A stretch of 64,000 nucleotides of DNA from Paracoccus sp. TOH (GCF_030388245.1 NZ_CP098360.1:788001-852000), one strand, 5' to 3'. Positions 53,819 through 64,000 are shown, counted from the first letter of the stretch. Notes: generated by a model from the sequence alone, not told the origin. Translations and numbers: made by a program.

Positions 53819-54421
53819 ATGGCGCGCCGGCGGGGACTCTCGGCCGAGGACAAGGCCCTGTGGTCCCGCATCGCCGCGACCGCAGTGCCGATGCATCCGG
53901 CCCGCAAGCAGGCCGAACCGATCCCCGAACCCAAGCCGCTGAAAACCCCGGTCCCCGCCCCGCAGGTCACGCCGCCGCCGCCGTTGGCCGGCCTGCGCAT
54001 CGGCGCCAAGCCGGGCGGCCCCGGATCGACCCGCATCGACCTGTCGCCGCCGCCGCGCGAGGCGCTGCATGCCCAACCCTTGCGCATGGATCACAAGACC
54101 CATCGCCAGATGACCCGCGGCAAGCTGGCGCCCGAGGCGCGGATCGACCTGCACGGCATGACGCTGGCCGTGGCGCAGCCGGTGCTGACCCGCTTTCTCC
54201 TGCAGGCCCGCGCCGACGGCCGGCGGCTGGTTCTGGTCATCACCGGCAAGGGGCGCGAGGGTGGGCCGGACGCGCCGCTGCCGGTCCGGCCCGGGGCGCT
54301 GCGCCACAACGTCCCGCATTGGCTGCATATGCCGCCCCTGAATGCCGTGGTGCTGCAGGTCCGCCCGGCGCATCGCCGCCATGGCGGCGAGGGCGCCTAT
54401 TACATCTACCTGCGCCGTTAG
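53819..54421 (+). CDS. smr: Smr/MutS2-type DNA endonuclease domain protein
   Basis: A 200-residue protein with the Smr domain in the C-terminal half: LAPEARIDLHGMTLAVAQPVL (the D-L-H-G motif), LVLVITGKGREGG (the G-K-G motif) and the end HRRHGGEGAYYIYLRR. The first 90 residues are Pro-rich and probably unstructured (PVPAPQVTPPPPL). Smr domains nick or cleave DNA or RNA; stand-alone versions have a role in nucleic acid repair or turnover not yet fixed. Its stop overlaps the end of the convergent hydrolase gene by 4 bases. Confidence 0.92.
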   Translation: MARRRGLSAEDKALWSRIAATAVPMHPARKQAEPIPEPKPLKTPVPAPQVTPPPPLAGLRIGAKPGGPGSTRIDLSPPPREALHAQPLRMDHKTHRQMTRGKLAPEARIDLHGMTLAVAQPVLTRFLLQARADGRRLVLVITGKGREGGPDAPLPVRPGALRHNVPHWLHMPPLNAVVLQVRPAHRRHGGEGAYYIYLRR

Positions 54422-55491
54422 AAGGCCGGCGAGATCACGATCTGCGCCGCGCGCTCGGCATGCAGCGCCGCGCGGGTCAGCGGCCCGACCCCGCCGCCCA
54501 CATCCGAGGAAAACACGCTGTTCAGCTCCTGCGCCTGCGACAGGATGCGCAGCAGCGCCGGCGAGGTCGCGACGTTGAAATGCCCGGTGCCGTTGCTGAA
54601 GGCGCCGACATCGACCAGCGTCACCGGCAGGTCCGCCACCGGCCCGGCATCGGTCAGGCTGCCCAGCCGCACCGGCTCGGCCGAGATCAGCGCCGACAGG
54701 CTCAACGCCCGGTCCCGCCCCGAGGTGAAGATGACGAAGGGCTGCGGCAACCTGCCGATGGCCCGGACCTGACTGCGAAACACGCCGACGTCGATATCGG
54801 GCGACAGCAGCAGCACCGCGCCGATCCGGTCCAGCGTGCGCCGGTCGCCGGCGATGGCCATCTGGCGCAGGCTTTCCATCAGCAGCAGCGCGCCCATGGA
54901 ATGCGCGACCAGGATCGCCTTGCCGCCGCCCGCCTCGGTGGCGATCTCGATGCTGCGTTTCAGCCCGTCGCGGGAATAGAGCACGCTGTCGCGATCCGCC
55001 GCATAGGCCAGCGGCTGCCCGCGCGACGGCCACGAGAAATGCAGCGGCACGCCGGGCAGGCTCAGGTCGCGCTCGATCTGGGCAAAGCGATAGAGACCCT
55101 CGGCGAAGGTGTTGTTGTAGCCATGCACGAACAGCACCACATCGCGATCGCCCGGCGGGCGGGCGGCGACGGCGCGGCGCAGATCGGCGCGGAAATCCTC
55201 GGGCCGGGCAAAGCGGGCATAATCCGAAACCAGGAAATCCCGCTGCGGATCGGGCGAGGCACCCTTGCGGGGATAGGTGATCGAGCCGGGCCGCCGTTCG
55301 GGCGGCACCGAGACATCGACGCGGCCGAAGCTCACCCCTTCCTGCCGACTGCCGCCGGGGGTGCGGTTGGTGGCGACATAGATGCGCTCGACATGGCCGG
55401 CGCGCGCCGCCTCGGGGGCAAGGGTGATCTCGCCGCGCGGCGCGCAGGCCGCCAGCAGCAGAAACAGCGAAAGAAAGATCCGCCCCGGCAT
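54418..55491 (-). CDS. DUF900 alpha/beta-hydrolase lipoprotein
   Basis: A 357-residue exported esterase-like protein. The signal MPGRIFLSLFLLLAAC has a lipobox with the cysteine at 16. The DUF900 hydrolase domain includes VLFVHGYNNTFAEGLYRFAQ (oxyanion loop), the nucleophile elbow ILVAHSMGALLLMESL with Ser in HSMG, and LLSPDIDVGVFRSQVRAIG with an active-site-type Asp; a further catalytic His is likely near the end (DVGAFSNGTGHFN). The substrate is unknown. It is convergent with smr. Confidence 0.85.
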   Translation of the reverse strand: MPGRIFLSLFLLLAACAPRGEITLAPEAARAGHVERIYVATNRTPGGSRQEGVSFGRVDVSVPPERRPGSITYPRKGASPDPQRDFLVSDYARFARPEDFRADLRRAVAARPPGDRDVVLFVHGYNNTFAEGLYRFAQIERDLSLPGVPLHFSWPSRGQPLAYAADRDSVLYSRDGLKRSIEIATEAGGGKAILVAHSMGALLLMESLRQMAIAGDRRTLDRIGAVLLLSPDIDVGVFRSQVRAIGRLPQPFVIFTSGRDRALSLSALISAEPVRLGSLTDAGPVADLPVTLVDVGAFSNGTGHFNVATSPALLRILSQAQELNSVFSSDVGGGVGPLTRAALHAERAAQIVISPAF

Positions 55492-55551
55492 GTCCCGCGT
55501 CCCGTTCTGGTCAGCGGGACCATGCCATCGCGCGCGGCGGCGGAAAAGCCC

Positions 55552-55728
55552 TCAGCCGTAAGTCGCCTTGGGCCCCGCGAACCACCAGATGATCAGCCCG
55601 ACCACCGGCAGGATCGCCACCAGCGCGATCCAGATCAGCTTGGTGGTCGTGCTTTCATTGGTGTTGATGATCGAGGCGATGGCCCAGACATCAAGCGCGA
55701 AAATGATGATTCCAAAGATATAATTCAT
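55552..55728 (-). CDS. Small PLDc_N-domain membrane protein
   Basis: A 58-residue membrane protein with two helices (IFGIIIFALDVWAIASIIN and LIWIALVAILPVVGLIIWWF) and a basic end, as in the phospholipase-D-type N-terminal domain found in many small bacterial proteins. No catalytic domain is attached, and no function is known for the short forms. GGGGGAG precedes the ATG; a longer frame starts 30 bases earlier but has no ribosome site. It is downstream of hslU on the opposite side of a 62-base gap. Confidence 0.85.
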   Translation of the reverse strand: MNYIFGIIIFALDVWAIASIINTNESTTTKLIWIALVAILPVVGLIIWWFAGPKATYG

Positions 55729-55784
55729 GGGCTCCCCCGTCCGTTTGCCTGCCGGCACAACGGGCGGAGGGGCCCCGCGGTTCC

Positions 55785-57089
55785 CTAGAGCACGTAGCGC
55801 GACAGATCGGCCGAACGCGACAGGTCGCCCAGGTGCTTTTCGACGAAAGCCGCATCCACCACCACCTCCTCGCCCGAGCGGTCGGGGGCGCTGAAGGACA
55901 GCTCCTCGAACACCCGCTCGATGACGGTATAAAGCCGCCGCGCGCCGATATTCTCGACCGAGCCGTTCACCTCGGCGGCGATGCGGGCCAGGGCGCGGAT
56001 GCCGTCCTCGGTGAACTCGACCACGACCCCCTCGGTCGCCATCAGCGCGGTATATTGCCGGGTCAGGGCATTGTCGGTCTCGGTCAGGATGCGGACGAAA
56101 TCCTCCTCGGTCAGGGCGCGCAGCTCGACGCGGATCGGCAGCCGGCCCTGCAGCTCGGGCAGCAGGTCCGAGGGCTTGGCGATATGGAACGCGCCCGAGG
56201 CGATGAACAGGATATGATCGGTCTTGACCGGGCCGTATTTGGTGCCGACGGTGGTGCCCTCGATCAGCGGCAGCAGGTCGCGCTGCACCCCCTCGCGCGA
56301 GACATCGCCGCCGCGGGCATCGGTGCGGGCGGCCACCTTGTCGATCTCGTCGATGAAGACGATGCCGCTTTCCTGCACCGCCTCCAGCGCGGCGGTCTTG
56401 ACGGCCTCGTCGTCCAGAAGCTTGTCGGCCTCCTCGGCGATCAGCAGCTCATAGCTTTCCGCGACGCTGACCTTGCGCCGCACCCGGCGGCCGCCAAAGG
56501 CCTTCATCAGCCCCGACAGGTCCATCATGCCGCCGATGGCGCCGGGCTGGCCGGGAATCTCCATCATGCCCAGCGGATTGGAATTGTCCTGCACCTCCAG
56601 CTCGATCACCGTGTCGTCCAGCTCGCCGCGCTTGAGCTTGTCGCGGAACATCTCGCGGGTCTGTTCGCGCGCGCCCTCGCCGGCCAGGGCGGCGACGACC
56701 CGCTCCTCGGCGGATTTATGGGCGCGGGCCTTGACCTCCTCGCGCATGCGCTCGCGGGTCTCGATGACGGCGGCATCGGCCAGGTCGCGGATGATCTGTT
56801 CGACATCGCGGCCGACATAGCCGACCTCGGTGAACTTGGTCGCCTCGACCTTCAGGAAGGGGGCGCGGGCCAGCTTGGCCAGCCGGCGGCTGATCTCGGT
56901 CTTGCCGACGCCGGTCGGGCCGATCATCAGGATGTTCTTGGGATAGACTTCGTCGCGCAGGTCGTCGCCGAGCTGCCGGCGCCGCCAGCGGTTGCGCAGC
57001 GCCACGGCCACGGCGCGCTTCGCCTCCTTCTGCCCGATGATGAAACGATCCAGCTCGGACACGATTTCGCGCGGGGTCAGGTCACTCAT
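55785..57089 (-). CDS. hslU: ATP-dependent protease ATPase subunit HslU
   Basis: The AAA+ unfoldase of the HslUV (ClpYQ) protease, which feeds regulatory and misfolded proteins to HslV. The 434-residue protein has Walker [10 protein letters not shown] (57-65), Walker [13 protein letters not shown], the I-domain in the middle and the sensor II region [16 protein letters not shown]; its C-terminus SADLSRYVL inserts into HslV. The ATG was chosen because the frame continuing upstream is not conserved. It follows hslV in the same orientation with a 114-base gap. Confidence 0.97.
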   Translation of the reverse strand: MSDLTPREIVSELDRFIIGQKEAKRAVAVALRNRWRRRQLGDDLRDEVYPKNILMIGPTGVGKTEISRRLAKLARAPFLKVEATKFTEVGYVGRDVEQIIRDLADAAVIETRERMREEVKARAHKSAEERVVAALAGEGAREQTREMFRDKLKRGELDDTVIELEVQDNSNPLGMMEIPGQPGAIGGMMDLSGLMKAFGGRRVRRKVSVAESYELLIAEEADKLLDDEAVKTAALEAVQESGIVFIDEIDKVAARTDARGGDVSREGVQRDLLPLIEGTTVGTKYGPVKTDHILFIASGAFHIAKPSDLLPELQGRLPIRVELRALTEEDFVRILTETDNALTRQYTALMATEGVVVEFTEDGIRALARIAAEVNGSVENIGARRLYTVIERVFEELSFSAPDRSGEEVVVDAAFVEKHLGDLSRSADLSRYVL

Positions 57090-57203
57090 GTTCTGCCTTT
57101 CTGTCGCGGGCACTGGCCGCAGCCTTGGTTCTTGCCCAAATGTTCCGGAGAACGCCGCCCATGCCCCGCCGAGGGACGGGTGCGGCGAGGGGCAGGGGCC
57201 CCG

Positions 57204-57758
57204 TCACCCCATGGCTTCAACGGTCAGGTTGCCGTTGGTGTAGACGCAGATATCCGCCGCGATCGCCATGGCCTTGCGTGCCACCGCCTCGGCATCCAGG
57301 TCGCTTTCCATCAGCCCGCGCGCCGCGGCCAAGGCGAAATTCCCGCCCGAGCCGATGGCGGCCACGTCATGCTCGGGCTCCAGCACGTCGCCGGCGCCGG
57401 TCACCACGAAGATCTCGCGCCCGTCGGTCACGATCAGCATCGCCTCGAGATTGCGCAGATACTTGTCCATGCGCCAGTCCTTGGCCAGCTCGACGCAGGC
57501 CCGGGCCAGTTGGCCGGGGGCCGCCTCGAGCTTCTTTTCCAGCCGCTCCAGCAGGGTGAAGGCATCGGCGGTCGAACCGGCGAAGCCCACCACCACGTCA
57601 TGCCCGCCGGGGCTCAGCCGGCGCACCTTGCGCGCCGTGCCCTTCATCACCGTCTGGCCGACGCTGACCTGGCCGTCCCCGGCGACGACGACGCGGCCGC
57701 CGCGCCGTACCGCCAGGATCGTGGTGCCGTGCCAGCCGGGAAATCTCTCTTCGGACAT
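57204..57758 (-). CDS. hslV: ATP-dependent protease peptidase subunit HslV
   Basis: The proteolytic dodecamer of HslUV, 184 residues. The N-terminal residues [11 protein letters not shown] form a propeptide, so that Thr12 of [10 protein letters not shown] becomes the nucleophile, with the usual RKVRRL and [17 protein letters not shown] segments and the catalytic-lysine segment. GGAGAG precedes the ATG. The upstream region holds a three-copy 15-base repeat and a heat-shock-type promoter pattern. As hslVU is classically a heat-shock operon, sigma32-type control is plausible. Confidence 0.97.
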   Translation of the reverse strand: MSEERFPGWHGTTILAVRRGGRVVVAGDGQVSVGQTVMKGTARKVRRLSPGGHDVVVGFAGSTADAFTLLERLEKKLEAAPGQLARACVELAKDWRMDKYLRNLEAMLIVTDGREIFVVTGAGDVLEPEHDVAAIGSGGNFALAAARGLMESDLDAEAVARKAMAIAADICVYTNGNLTVEAMG

Positions 57759-57787
57759 GGTTCTCTCCGCTTTCCTCTGGCCCGTCA

Positions 57788-57814
57788 GATATGGGCCGGA
57801 TCCCTGTTTCGCAA
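57788..57814 (-). promoter_or_regulatory. Heat-shock-type promoter candidate for hslVU
   Basis: Reading the minus strand, TTGCGA and CATATC are separated by 15 bases, and CCCATAT overlaps the latter, resembling the -35 and CCCAT-type -10 of RpoH promoters. The predicted start point would be about 20 bases before the hslV start codon. Confidence 0.4.
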
Positions 57815-57852
57815 CCCGACCCTTCGCGACCCGGCCTTTCGCAACCCGGCCG
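57808..57852. repeat. Three tandem 15-base repeats between hslV and the glycan gene
   Basis: Three units of TTCGC(A/G)ACCCG(A/G)CC plus one variable base follow each other with exactly 15-base spacing. They span the divergent promoter zone of hslV and the glycan gene. The first unit overlaps the putative hslV -35. Confidence 0.9.
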
Positions 57853-57871
57853 GCCCGGCTAGCCTGCCGGC

Positions 57872-58774
57872 ATGAGCCATGCCCCGATCCTGCGCATCTA
57901 TCTGGAGCCGCCGCTGCTGCGCACCGCGCGGACCGGCGGCGTCAACTTCCTGAACCTGCTGAGGTCCGCGGTCGAGGGCCGGGGCTGGCGGGTGGAATGG
58001 CAGGAAGCCGGGCCCGCGGCCCGCGCCGCCGCGCCCGGGCTGCCCGGCTATGCGCTGTTTCACATGCAGGCGCCCACGCATGGCCGGGCGCTGACCTTCC
58101 GCCGCGCCTATCATTACCCGTTCTGGCGCATCGAGGACACCCAGCAGCGCTGGCGCTTCGCCGTCGCCCTGAACCGCTTCGACCCCGCCGCGGTGGATGC
58201 CGCTCCGGCCCGCGACTTCGCCGCCAGGCTGCGCGCCCGGGTGCTGCCCGGCCCGGAACCCGGGCGGGGCGACACGGTGCTGGTGCCGCTGCAGGGCCAT
58301 ATCCGCCGCTGCCGCTCCTTCCAGACCATGAGCCCGGTCGCCATGCTGAAGGCGGTCGCCGCCACCGGCCGGCCGGTGGTCGCCACGCTGCATCCGAAAG
58401 AGAAATATGACGATGCCGACCACGCCGCCCTGGCCCGGCTGACGGCGCGCCACCCGAAGCTGCGGATCGGCGGCGACACGATGCGGCTTTTGCGCGACTG
58501 CGCCTTCGTCGCCACGCAGAACAGCGCCGTGGCCTTCGACGGCTACCTGCTGGGCAAGCCGGCGGTGCTGTTCGGGCAGATCGACTTCCACCATATCGGG
58601 CTGAACGTGGCCGAACTGGGCGCCGAGGCGGCGCTGGCCCGCGCCGAAAGCCATGCCCCGGATTTCGCGCGCTACCTGTGGTGGTTCCTTCAGGAACAGG
58701 CCATCAACACCACCCGGCCCGAGGCGCCCGGCCGCATCCTTGCGGCCCTGCGAAGGGGCGGCTGGCCGATCTGA
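57872..58774 (+). CDS. Capsule-type (KpsS-like) glycosyltransferase candidate
   Basis: A 300-residue protein. The segment [14 protein letters not shown], then [17 protein letters not shown], and near residue 215 [29 protein letters not shown] (in parts [20 protein letters not shown]) has the H-P and N-S...G-K-P features of the Capsule_synth/KpsS group, which transfer Kdo or other sugars in capsule or lipid export. Similarity is partial, so the activity is uncertain. It stands alone, divergent from hslV, with trxA convergent 22 bases beyond. AGC-type start context has no strong ribosome site. Confidence 0.55.
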   Translation: MSHAPILRIYLEPPLLRTARTGGVNFLNLLRSAVEGRGWRVEWQEAGPAARAAAPGLPGYALFHMQAPTHGRALTFRRAYHYPFWRIEDTQQRWRFAVALNRFDPAAVDAAPARDFAARLRARVLPGPEPGRGDTVLVPLQGHIRRCRSFQTMSPVAMLKAVAATGRPVVATLHPKEKYDDADHAALARLTARHPKLRIGGDTMRLLRDCAFVATQNSAVAFDGYLLGKPAVLFGQIDFHHIGLNVAELGAEAALARAESHAPDFARYLWWFLQEQAINTTRPEAPGRILAALRRGGWPI

Positions 58775-58796
58775 CCAACCGCGCCCCGACGCGCAA

Positions 58797-59120
58797 TCAG
58801 ATCGAGTCGTCGATCCACGCTTTCAGCGCCGCCTTGGGCGCGGCGCCGATCTTGTTCGAGACCACCTGGCCGTCCTTGAACAGGAACAGCGCCGGGATGC
58901 CGCGTACGCCAAGCGCGGCGGGGCTTTCCGGGTTCTCGTCCACATTGACCTTCACGATCTTGACGCGGCCTTCGTATTCGGCGGCCAGCTCCTCAAGCGA
59001 GGGGCCGATCTGGCGGCAGGGTCCGCACCATTCGGCCCAGAAATCCACCACGACTGGGGTCGGGGACTGGCGGACTTCGCTGTCGAAATCGGCGTCGGAA
59101 ACGGCTTGGGTGTTGGCCAT
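58797..59120 (-). CDS. trxA: Thioredoxin
   Basis: The general dithiol reductant of the cytoplasm. It has 107 residues with the active site [13 protein letters not shown] (Cys32, Cys35), the cis-Pro loop [11 protein letters not shown] and the buried Asp in VVVDFWAEW. It is the last gene of the run addB-addA-trxA, 53 bases after addA, an arrangement known in alphaproteobacteria. GGAGAGCCCC precedes the ATG. Confidence 0.97.
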   Translation of the reverse strand: MANTQAVSDADFDSEVRQSPTPVVVDFWAEWCGPCRQIGPSLEELAAEYEGRVKIVKVNVDENPESPAALGVRGIPALFLFKDGQVVSNKIGAAPKAALKAWIDDSI

Positions 59121-59173
59121 GGGGCTCTCCTGCGATGTGCCGGCGGGCACCGGCGGGGCGTATGGGTCAAGAG

Positions 59174-62100
59174 CTATGCACCGGGGCGGTTGGGGTCAAG
59201 GCCCACCATCACCCGGTCCAGCAACTCGTCGGGCAGCGCCATCAGGCTGCGCGAGGCCGTCCACAGCACCGCCACCTCGACCCGCCGGGCCGGCCAGATC
59301 TGCCGCAGCGCCGCGCGATAGGCCGCCATCTGCCGCAGGATGCCCGGCGGCACCGCCTGCGGCGTGCCCGGCAGCTCGCGGTTCGACTTGTAGTCCACCG
59401 CCAGGATCCGGTCCGGCTCGACCACCAGCCGGTCCACGGCGCCGGTCAGGATGCCGATGCCCGGGACCGGCGCGGCCAGCGCCACCTCGGCCAGCACCTC
59501 GGCCGCGTCCGAAAGCGCAAAGACCGGCGCCAGGTCCGGCGCCGCGATCACCGCGGCGGCCTCGGCCAGCAGCGCCGCCAGCGCCTCGGGACCGGGCAGG
59601 CCGCCCTCGGCATCGGCCAGCACGTCGCGGGCCAGTTCGGGCCAGCCGGCCGGGTCGCGCCCCGGCAGATGCTCCAAGAGCAGGTGCAGCCGGGTGCCGA
59701 ACAGCATCGCCGCCGCCGCATCGCCCGCACCGGGCATGCCGATCACCTTGGCGCCGCCCAGTGCCGTCGCGGCGACGGGCCGGACCTTCGCGGGCGCCGG
59801 CGGCAGCGGGGCGCGCAGCCAGTCCGGTTCGGCCAGCGCGGGCTTTTCCGACAGCACCGGCTGCGGCGCGTCCTCGGGCCAGTCGCCAAAGGACAGCCGC
59901 CGGATCTCGCCGCCCCAGGGCGCGGGCAGCCGCATCTCGGTCAGGTTGGTGCGGCCCATGCCGGCCTCGACCATGGCGTGCCAGCTGTCCTCGGCCGCGC
60001 CGGTCTTGCCGGCGGCGGCGACGATCAGCCAGCTTTCGGCGCGGGTCAGGCCGACATAGAGCAGCCGCTTGCGTTCCTGCAACTGCCGCTGGGTCTGCAG
60101 GGCGGCCAGTTCCTCGACCGGGTCGGGCCGGTCGCCCTTCCTGCCGCGCCACAGGGACAGCCCGTCCGGGCCGGGCAGCACCGGCGCCTCGCGCGGGGGG
60201 CGGCGCTCGGCGCAGTCGGGCATCACGACGATAGGGCTTTCCAGGCCCTTCGAGCCATGCACGGTCATCACCCGGATCAGCCCCTCGCCATCGCCGGCCG
60301 AGCCGGGCTGGCGGCGCACCTCGACATCGTCGCCGGTCAGCCAGACCAGGAAGCCGGTCAGCGACGGCGTTTCCGAGCTTTCATAGGCCAGCGCCTGCGA
60401 CAACAGCTCGTCGATGCCGTCCTGCGCCTCGGGGCCCAGCCGGGCGATCAGCCGCGCCCGGCCGCCGTGGCGGATCAGCAGCCGCTGGATCAGGTCATAG
60501 GGGCGCATGAAACCGGTCTGGCCCATCAGGTCAGCCAGCAGCTCGACCGCATGGCGATGCGGCGATTCGCGCAACCGCCGCCACAGGTATTCGCCGCGCT
60601 TGCGCCCGGCGGCGAGGCGGTAAAGCTCCTCCTCGGTCAGCCCGAACAGCGGCGAGCGCAGGCAGGCGGCCAGCGACAGGTCGTCCTCGGGCGTGGCCAG
60701 CACCGACAAGAGGGCGCGGATGTCCTGCACCGCCATCTCTCCGGCCAGCTTCAGCCGGTCGGCGCCGGCGACCGGCAGGTTCGCCGCCTTCAGCGCCGCG
60801 ATGATCTCGGCAAACAGGTCCGAGCGGCGCTGCACCAGGATCAGCACATCGCCGGCGCGGATCCGGCGCAACTGCCCGGTCTTGGCGTCGAAGATCGGCT
60901 GGCCCAGCATCTTGCCGATGGCATCGGCGACGGCACGGGCCAGCTGCACGGTTTCCGAGTTCTCGGCCGGCTGGTCCACCGGATCGGTCCAGTCGCCCGG
61001 CTCGGGCTTTTCGGGCTTCGGGACCGGCGGCCACAGGTCCACCCGGCCCGGCATCGCGGTGCGAAAGGCGCGGTGCTGCGGCGGATCGCCGAGACCGCGC
61101 GCCGCATCGCCGGCAAAGACCTGATCGACCAGCGACAGGATCGCGGTCGAGCTGCGGAAGGAATGCCGCAACTCCAGCACCTGCATGGGGTTCTGCACCG
61201 CCTGGAAGGCCTGGGCGAAGCCCATCCGCCGCGCCTCGAACACCGCGATGTCGGCGCCCTGGAAGGAATAGATCGACTGTTTCGGGTCGCCCACCACGAA
61301 CAGGCTGCGCGTCTGGTCGCGCGCGCCCTGCCCCGAGGTGAATTCATCCGTCAGCCGCTCGATCACCTGCCATTGCGCCGGGCTGGTGTCCTGCGCCTCG
61401 TCGACCAGGATATGGTCGATGCCGCCATCGAGCCGGAACAGCACCCATTGCGCCATGCTGCTTTCCGACAGCAGCCGCGCGGTGCGGTCGATCAGGTCGT
61501 CGAAATCCAGATGGCCATGCGTCGCCTTCTGCGCCCGGTAGCGGGTCAGGAAGGCATGGCCGAAGCGGTGCAGCGCCAGCGTGCGCTCGGCATGGGCCAG
61601 CGCGATGCGGCGCGGGCGGGCGGCTTCCACCCGCTCCATCAGGATCGCCAGGTCGTCCAGCAGCGCGGCGCAGGGACCGCTGCGCAGCGCCTTGGTCGGG
61701 AAGCCGTCGTATTTCGCGGTGAACGGCGCCTTGGCGCCCGCCCCGGTCAGCAGCACCGATTCCAGGATCGCCAGCTCCGCCAGGCCCGGCTGTGCCCAAT
61801 TGCCGGGCGCCAGCTTCGCCGCCGCCTTCTGGTCGGTCGCGCCGCCCTTCAGCAGATGCGGGATCAGCGCCGGAATGACCATGGCGCCGTCGCCGAAACA
61901 GGCGGCCAGCAGCGCCTGCATGTCCTCGCCCGGCGCCAGCCCGCAGGCGGTCCAGAGCGCGTCGCGGTCCGCCGGGGCCTCGAACCCCCGCAGACCGGCC
62001 AGGAAAGCGTCGAGCCTTTCGCCGGAATGCAGCGCCAGCAGATCCTCCAGCGCCGGCGCGCGCTCGCGGGCCATGTCCTCGATGATCTCGGCCCGGATCA

Positions 62101-62548
62101 GCGCGGCGCTGCGGTCGTCAAGCTCGGTGAAACCATGCGGCACCCCGGCCTCGATCGGAAAGCGGCGCAGCACGCCGGCACAGAAGCTGTGGATGGTCTG
62201 GACCTTGAGACCGCCCGGCGTCTCGATGGCGCGGGCGAACAGCCGGCGCGCGGCGGGCAGGTCGGGGGCGCCGGCCTCGCCCAGCCGGGCCAGCTCGGCG
62301 CGCAGCGCCGGCTCGGGCAGCATGGCCCATTGGCCCAGCCGCGCCAGCAGGCGGTTCTGCATCTCGGTCGCCGCGGCCTTGGTATAGGTCAGGCACAGGA
62401 TGCGCTCGGGCGCGGTGCCGGCCAAAAGCAGCCGCGCCACCCGGTCGGTCAGCACCCGCGTCTTGCCCGAGCCGGCATTGGCCGTCAGCCAGGTCGAGCG
62501 GTGCGGGTCCGCCGCCCGCACCTGCGCCAGCGTCGCCTCATCCATCAT
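59174..62548 (-). CDS. addA: Double-strand break repair helicase-nuclease AddA
   Basis: The motor and one nuclease of the AddAB complex, which processes DNA ends for RecA and counteracts foreign DNA. The protein has 1124 residues. Helicase motif I is [11 protein letters not shown] near residue 23-34, motif Ia is [17 protein letters not shown], motif II is [18 protein letters not shown], motif III is [16 protein letters not shown], and motifs V and VI include [15 protein letters not shown] and [11 protein letters not shown]. The RecB-type nuclease at the C-terminus has [14 protein letters not shown]. The first of two adjacent ATG codons overlaps the end of addB. Confidence 0.96.
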   Translation of the reverse strand: MMDEATLAQVRAADPHRSTWLTANAGSGKTRVLTDRVARLLLAGTAPERILCLTYTKAAATEMQNRLLARLGQWAMLPEPALRAELARLGEAGAPDLPAARRLFARAIETPGGLKVQTIHSFCAGVLRRFPIEAGVPHGFTELDDRSAALIRAEIIEDMARERAPALEDLLALHSGERLDAFLAGLRGFEAPADRDALWTACGLAPGEDMQALLAACFGDGAMVIPALIPHLLKGGATDQKAAAKLAPGNWAQPGLAELAILESVLLTGAGAKAPFTAKYDGFPTKALRSGPCAALLDDLAILMERVEAARPRRIALAHAERTLALHRFGHAFLTRYRAQKATHGHLDFDDLIDRTARLLSESSMAQWVLFRLDGGIDHILVDEAQDTSPAQWQVIERLTDEFTSGQGARDQTRSLFVVGDPKQSIYSFQGADIAVFEARRMGFAQAFQAVQNPMQVLELRHSFRSSTAILSLVDQVFAGDAARGLGDPPQHRAFRTAMPGRVDLWPPVPKPEKPEPGDWTDPVDQPAENSETVQLARAVADAIGKMLGQPIFDAKTGQLRRIRAGDVLILVQRRSDLFAEIIAALKAANLPVAGADRLKLAGEMAVQDIRALLSVLATPEDDLSLAACLRSPLFGLTEEELYRLAAGRKRGEYLWRRLRESPHRHAVELLADLMGQTGFMRPYDLIQRLLIRHGGRARLIARLGPEAQDGIDELLSQALAYESSETPSLTGFLVWLTGDDVEVRRQPGSAGDGEGLIRVMTVHGSKGLESPIVVMPDCAERRPPREAPVLPGPDGLSLWRGRKGDRPDPVEELAALQTQRQLQERKRLLYVGLTRAESWLIVAAAGKTGAAEDSWHAMVEAGMGRTNLTEMRLPAPWGGEIRRLSFGDWPEDAPQPVLSEKPALAEPDWLRAPLPPAPAKVRPVAATALGGAKVIGMPGAGDAAAAMLFGTRLHLLLEHLPGRDPAGWPELARDVLADAEGGLPGPEALAALLAEAAAVIAAPDLAPVFALSDAAEVLAEVALAAPVPGIGILTGAVDRLVVEPDRILAVDYKSNRELPGTPQAVPPGILRQMAAYRAALRQIWPARRVEVAVLWTASRSLMALPDELLDRVMVGLDPNRPGA

Positions 62549-64000
62549 CGCCGAACCTCTGCGGGGCCGCGACCTCGGTCGTGTCCCATTCGCCATGCCG
62601 CGACAGGTGGTCGTAATCGCTGGCATGGTCGCTGCGCTCCATCGCCAGCCGGGCGGTAAAGCCGCGCTCGCCGGCCAGATAGCGGCGGATCAGGCTGACG
62701 AAGCCGGCCCAGGTTTCCTCGGCGAAGCCGGCCGAGAACTCGCGGCCCTCGGTTTTCCCCTCGCCGCCAAGCTGGATATAGCTGATGCCCTCGACCTCGG
62801 CCGGTCCCAACGCCTTGAAGGCGCCGTGCCGGACCATGGCGGCCTCCAGCGGCAATTGCTTGTCGAAATGCGCGATCTGGTTGTCGGTCGGCGGCTTGCC
62901 GGATTTGTAGTCATAGACATGCACCCGGCCGTCATCCAGCCGGTCCAGCCGGTCGGGGCGGGCGATCAGCCGGAAATCCAGGCCGGGGATGCCCTGTTCG
63001 CCATATTCCTCGACCACGGTGGGCGTGCCGCGCCCCAGCCTTTCGGCCTCGTCCGCCATCAGCCGGTCGGCGATGCCGGCGATGCGCGCCCGCCAGAACA
63101 GCCGGGCCGAGGGCCAGGGTACCTCGGCTTCCAGCACCGCGTCGGCAATGCCCAGCAGCCGCGCCTTCATCGCCGCCGGCGTCTCGGGCAGATCGGGAAG
63201 GCCGCGCAGGAAGCGGTCCATGATGTGATGCAGGACATTGCCGCGCTCGGCCGCGTCGGGTTCGGGCCGCAGCGGGTCCAGCGCGCGCAGGCCCAGCACG
63301 CGGCGGGCATAGACGGCATAGGGGTCGCGGATCAGCGTCCTGACCTCGGTCACCGACATCTCGCGCAGCGCCGGCGGCGGCGGGATGGGCGAGGGGCGCG
63401 GCGCCGGCGCCAGCCGCGTCCGCGGCCGGGCCTGCAACGCGGCCAGGTCCAGCCACTGGCGGCCACGCCGGCGCATCTCGGCCAGCGCCTGCGGCCCCTG
63501 CTGCCCGGGCAGGCCGCCCAGCAGGTTCACCAGCCGGTTCAGCCAGCGCGAGGGGATGGTCTCGGCCTCGGCATCGCGGCGGGCGCGGGTCAGCACCACC
63601 TGCGCCGCGCCGACCGCCTGCTGGAAATCATGCGCGGACAGGCCCACCCGGCGCTCGGGCAGGGTCAGCCCGGCGGCCAGCCGCATCGGCCGCGACAGCC
63701 ACGGATCGGGCGGCAGCGCCTGCGGCCAGCCGCCCTCGTTCAGCCCGGACAGGATCACCAGCCCGGCATCGTTCCCCACCGCCTCGGTGCGCGCCTCGCG
63801 CGGGCCGCGGAAGCGGACCAGCGGATGCGCGGCCACGTCCTGACGCACCGCCTGTCCCTGCAATTCGTCCTGCAGCAGGTCGCAGAACTCGGCCGGGCGC
63901 AGGGCGTGGCCCAGATGCGCATGGGCGTCCAGATGATCCAGCACCGCACGCGCCAGCCCGCCCGAAGCCTTGGCCCAGAGCTCCGAGGCATCGGCATCGC
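62538..64000 (-). CDS. addB: Double-strand break repair protein AddB, C-terminal part (cut by window edge)
   Basis: The second subunit of AddAB, of which about 487 C-terminal residues are inside the window. It retains the inactive-helicase segment VILSGLNEGGWPQALPPDPW, which resembles the family, VLTRARRDAEAETIPSRWL, then the nuclease domain from MSVTEVRTLIRDPYAVYARRVLGL, with VHVYDYKSGKPP as the metal-binding D-Y-K motif. The cysteines that form an iron-sulphur staple in Bacillus AddB are not visible here, as in other alphaproteobacteria. Its stop overlaps the addA start. The N-terminal part lies to the right of the window. Confidence 0.94.
   Translation of the reverse strand, partial: DADASELWAKASGGLARAVLDHLDAHAHLGHALRPAEFCDLLQDELQGQAVRQDVAAHPLVRFRGPREARTEAVGNDAGLVILSGLNEGGWPQALPPDPWLSRPMRLAAGLTLPERRVGLSAHDFQQAVGAAQVVLTRARRDAEAETIPSRWLNRLVNLLGGLPGQQGPQALAEMRRRGRQWLDLAALQARPRTRLAPAPRPSPIPPPPALREMSVTEVRTLIRDPYAVYARRVLGLRALDPLRPEPDAAERGNVLHHIMDRFLRGLPDLPETPAAMKARLLGIADAVLEAEVPWPSARLFWRARIAGIADRLMADEAERLGRGTPTVVEEYGEQGIPGLDFRLIARPDRLDRLDDGRVHVYDYKSGKPPTDNQIAHFDKQLPLEAAMVRHGAFKALGPAEVEGISYIQLGGEGKTEGREFSAGFAEETWAGFVSLIRRYLAGERGFTARLAMERSDHASDYDHLSRHGEWDTTEVAAPQRFGDDG

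Noticed and set aside
59135..62659. A 1174-codon open frame antisense to addA
   Set aside because: It is an antisense shadow of AddA, which carries all helicase motifs in order.

Overview
The window is high-GC chromosomal DNA from an alphaproteobacterium of the Rhodobacterales, most like Paracoccus. This rests on a redox regulator set in the order regB / senC-like / regA / hvrA, a DUF6280-type protein, a ChvE-MmsA-MmsB sugar importer, an AddAB (not RecBCD) system followed by trxA, and the DUF3576-leuS-lptE-holA and secB / fxsA / Tim44-like / smr neighbourhoods. I see no tRNA, rRNA, CRISPR array, prophage or transposase. Most of the window is core genome with a few accessory islands.

Layout. 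1-4.4 kb: start of smc, the LrgA/LrgB pair, a chromosomal AadA-like nucleotidyltransferase, a DUF6280 protein, efp and a GNAT-like protein. 4.4-16 kb: a sugar island with a ChvE-type binding protein, ATPase and permease, then dgoK-dgoA, a lactonase gene broken by an in-frame TAG, an aldose epimerase and a GntR/FCD regulator, all translationally coupled or closely spaced. Three enzymes on the other strand follow (FAH family, SDR, ALDH). 16-19 kb: a 1-Cys peroxiredoxin and a two-gene surface-glycan operon (GT8 and polysaccharide pyruvyl transferase). 19-26 kb: pnp and rpsO separated by an Ala/Pro-rich gene and a large nested palindrome, then a small RTX protein, DUF1643, YggS and a porin.

26.5-32 kb: DUF3576 lipoprotein, leuS, lptE, holA and a flavoprotein gene that carries an in-frame palindromic element. 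32-39 kb: GST, two MFS transporters, an e(P4)-family phosphatase, a GT4-GT29 pair and asd. 39-46.5 kb: DUF4139 protein, a degenerate caspase-like/peptidoglycan-binding protein, an agmatinase-family enzyme, TrhA, three small ORFs and an MTA/SAH nucleosidase. 46.6-51 kb: a kinase-less PAS protein, regB, a decayed SCO/SenC gene, regA and hvrA. 51-64 kb: housekeeping genes (HD hydrolase, secB, fxsA, Tim44-like, smr, hslUV, trxA, addA, addB), with one capsule-type glycosyltransferase.

The clearest functional units are the sugar uptake and De Ley-Doudoroff-type catabolism island, the RegBA redox regulon core, and the hslVU and addBA-trxA operons. No wholly new defence or mobile system is evident. 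The most unusual items are the amber-interrupted lactonase, the senC remnant, the palindromic element inside a coding sequence and the nested palindrome between rpsO and pnp. Gene functions were assigned by recognising families in the translations, without database searches.
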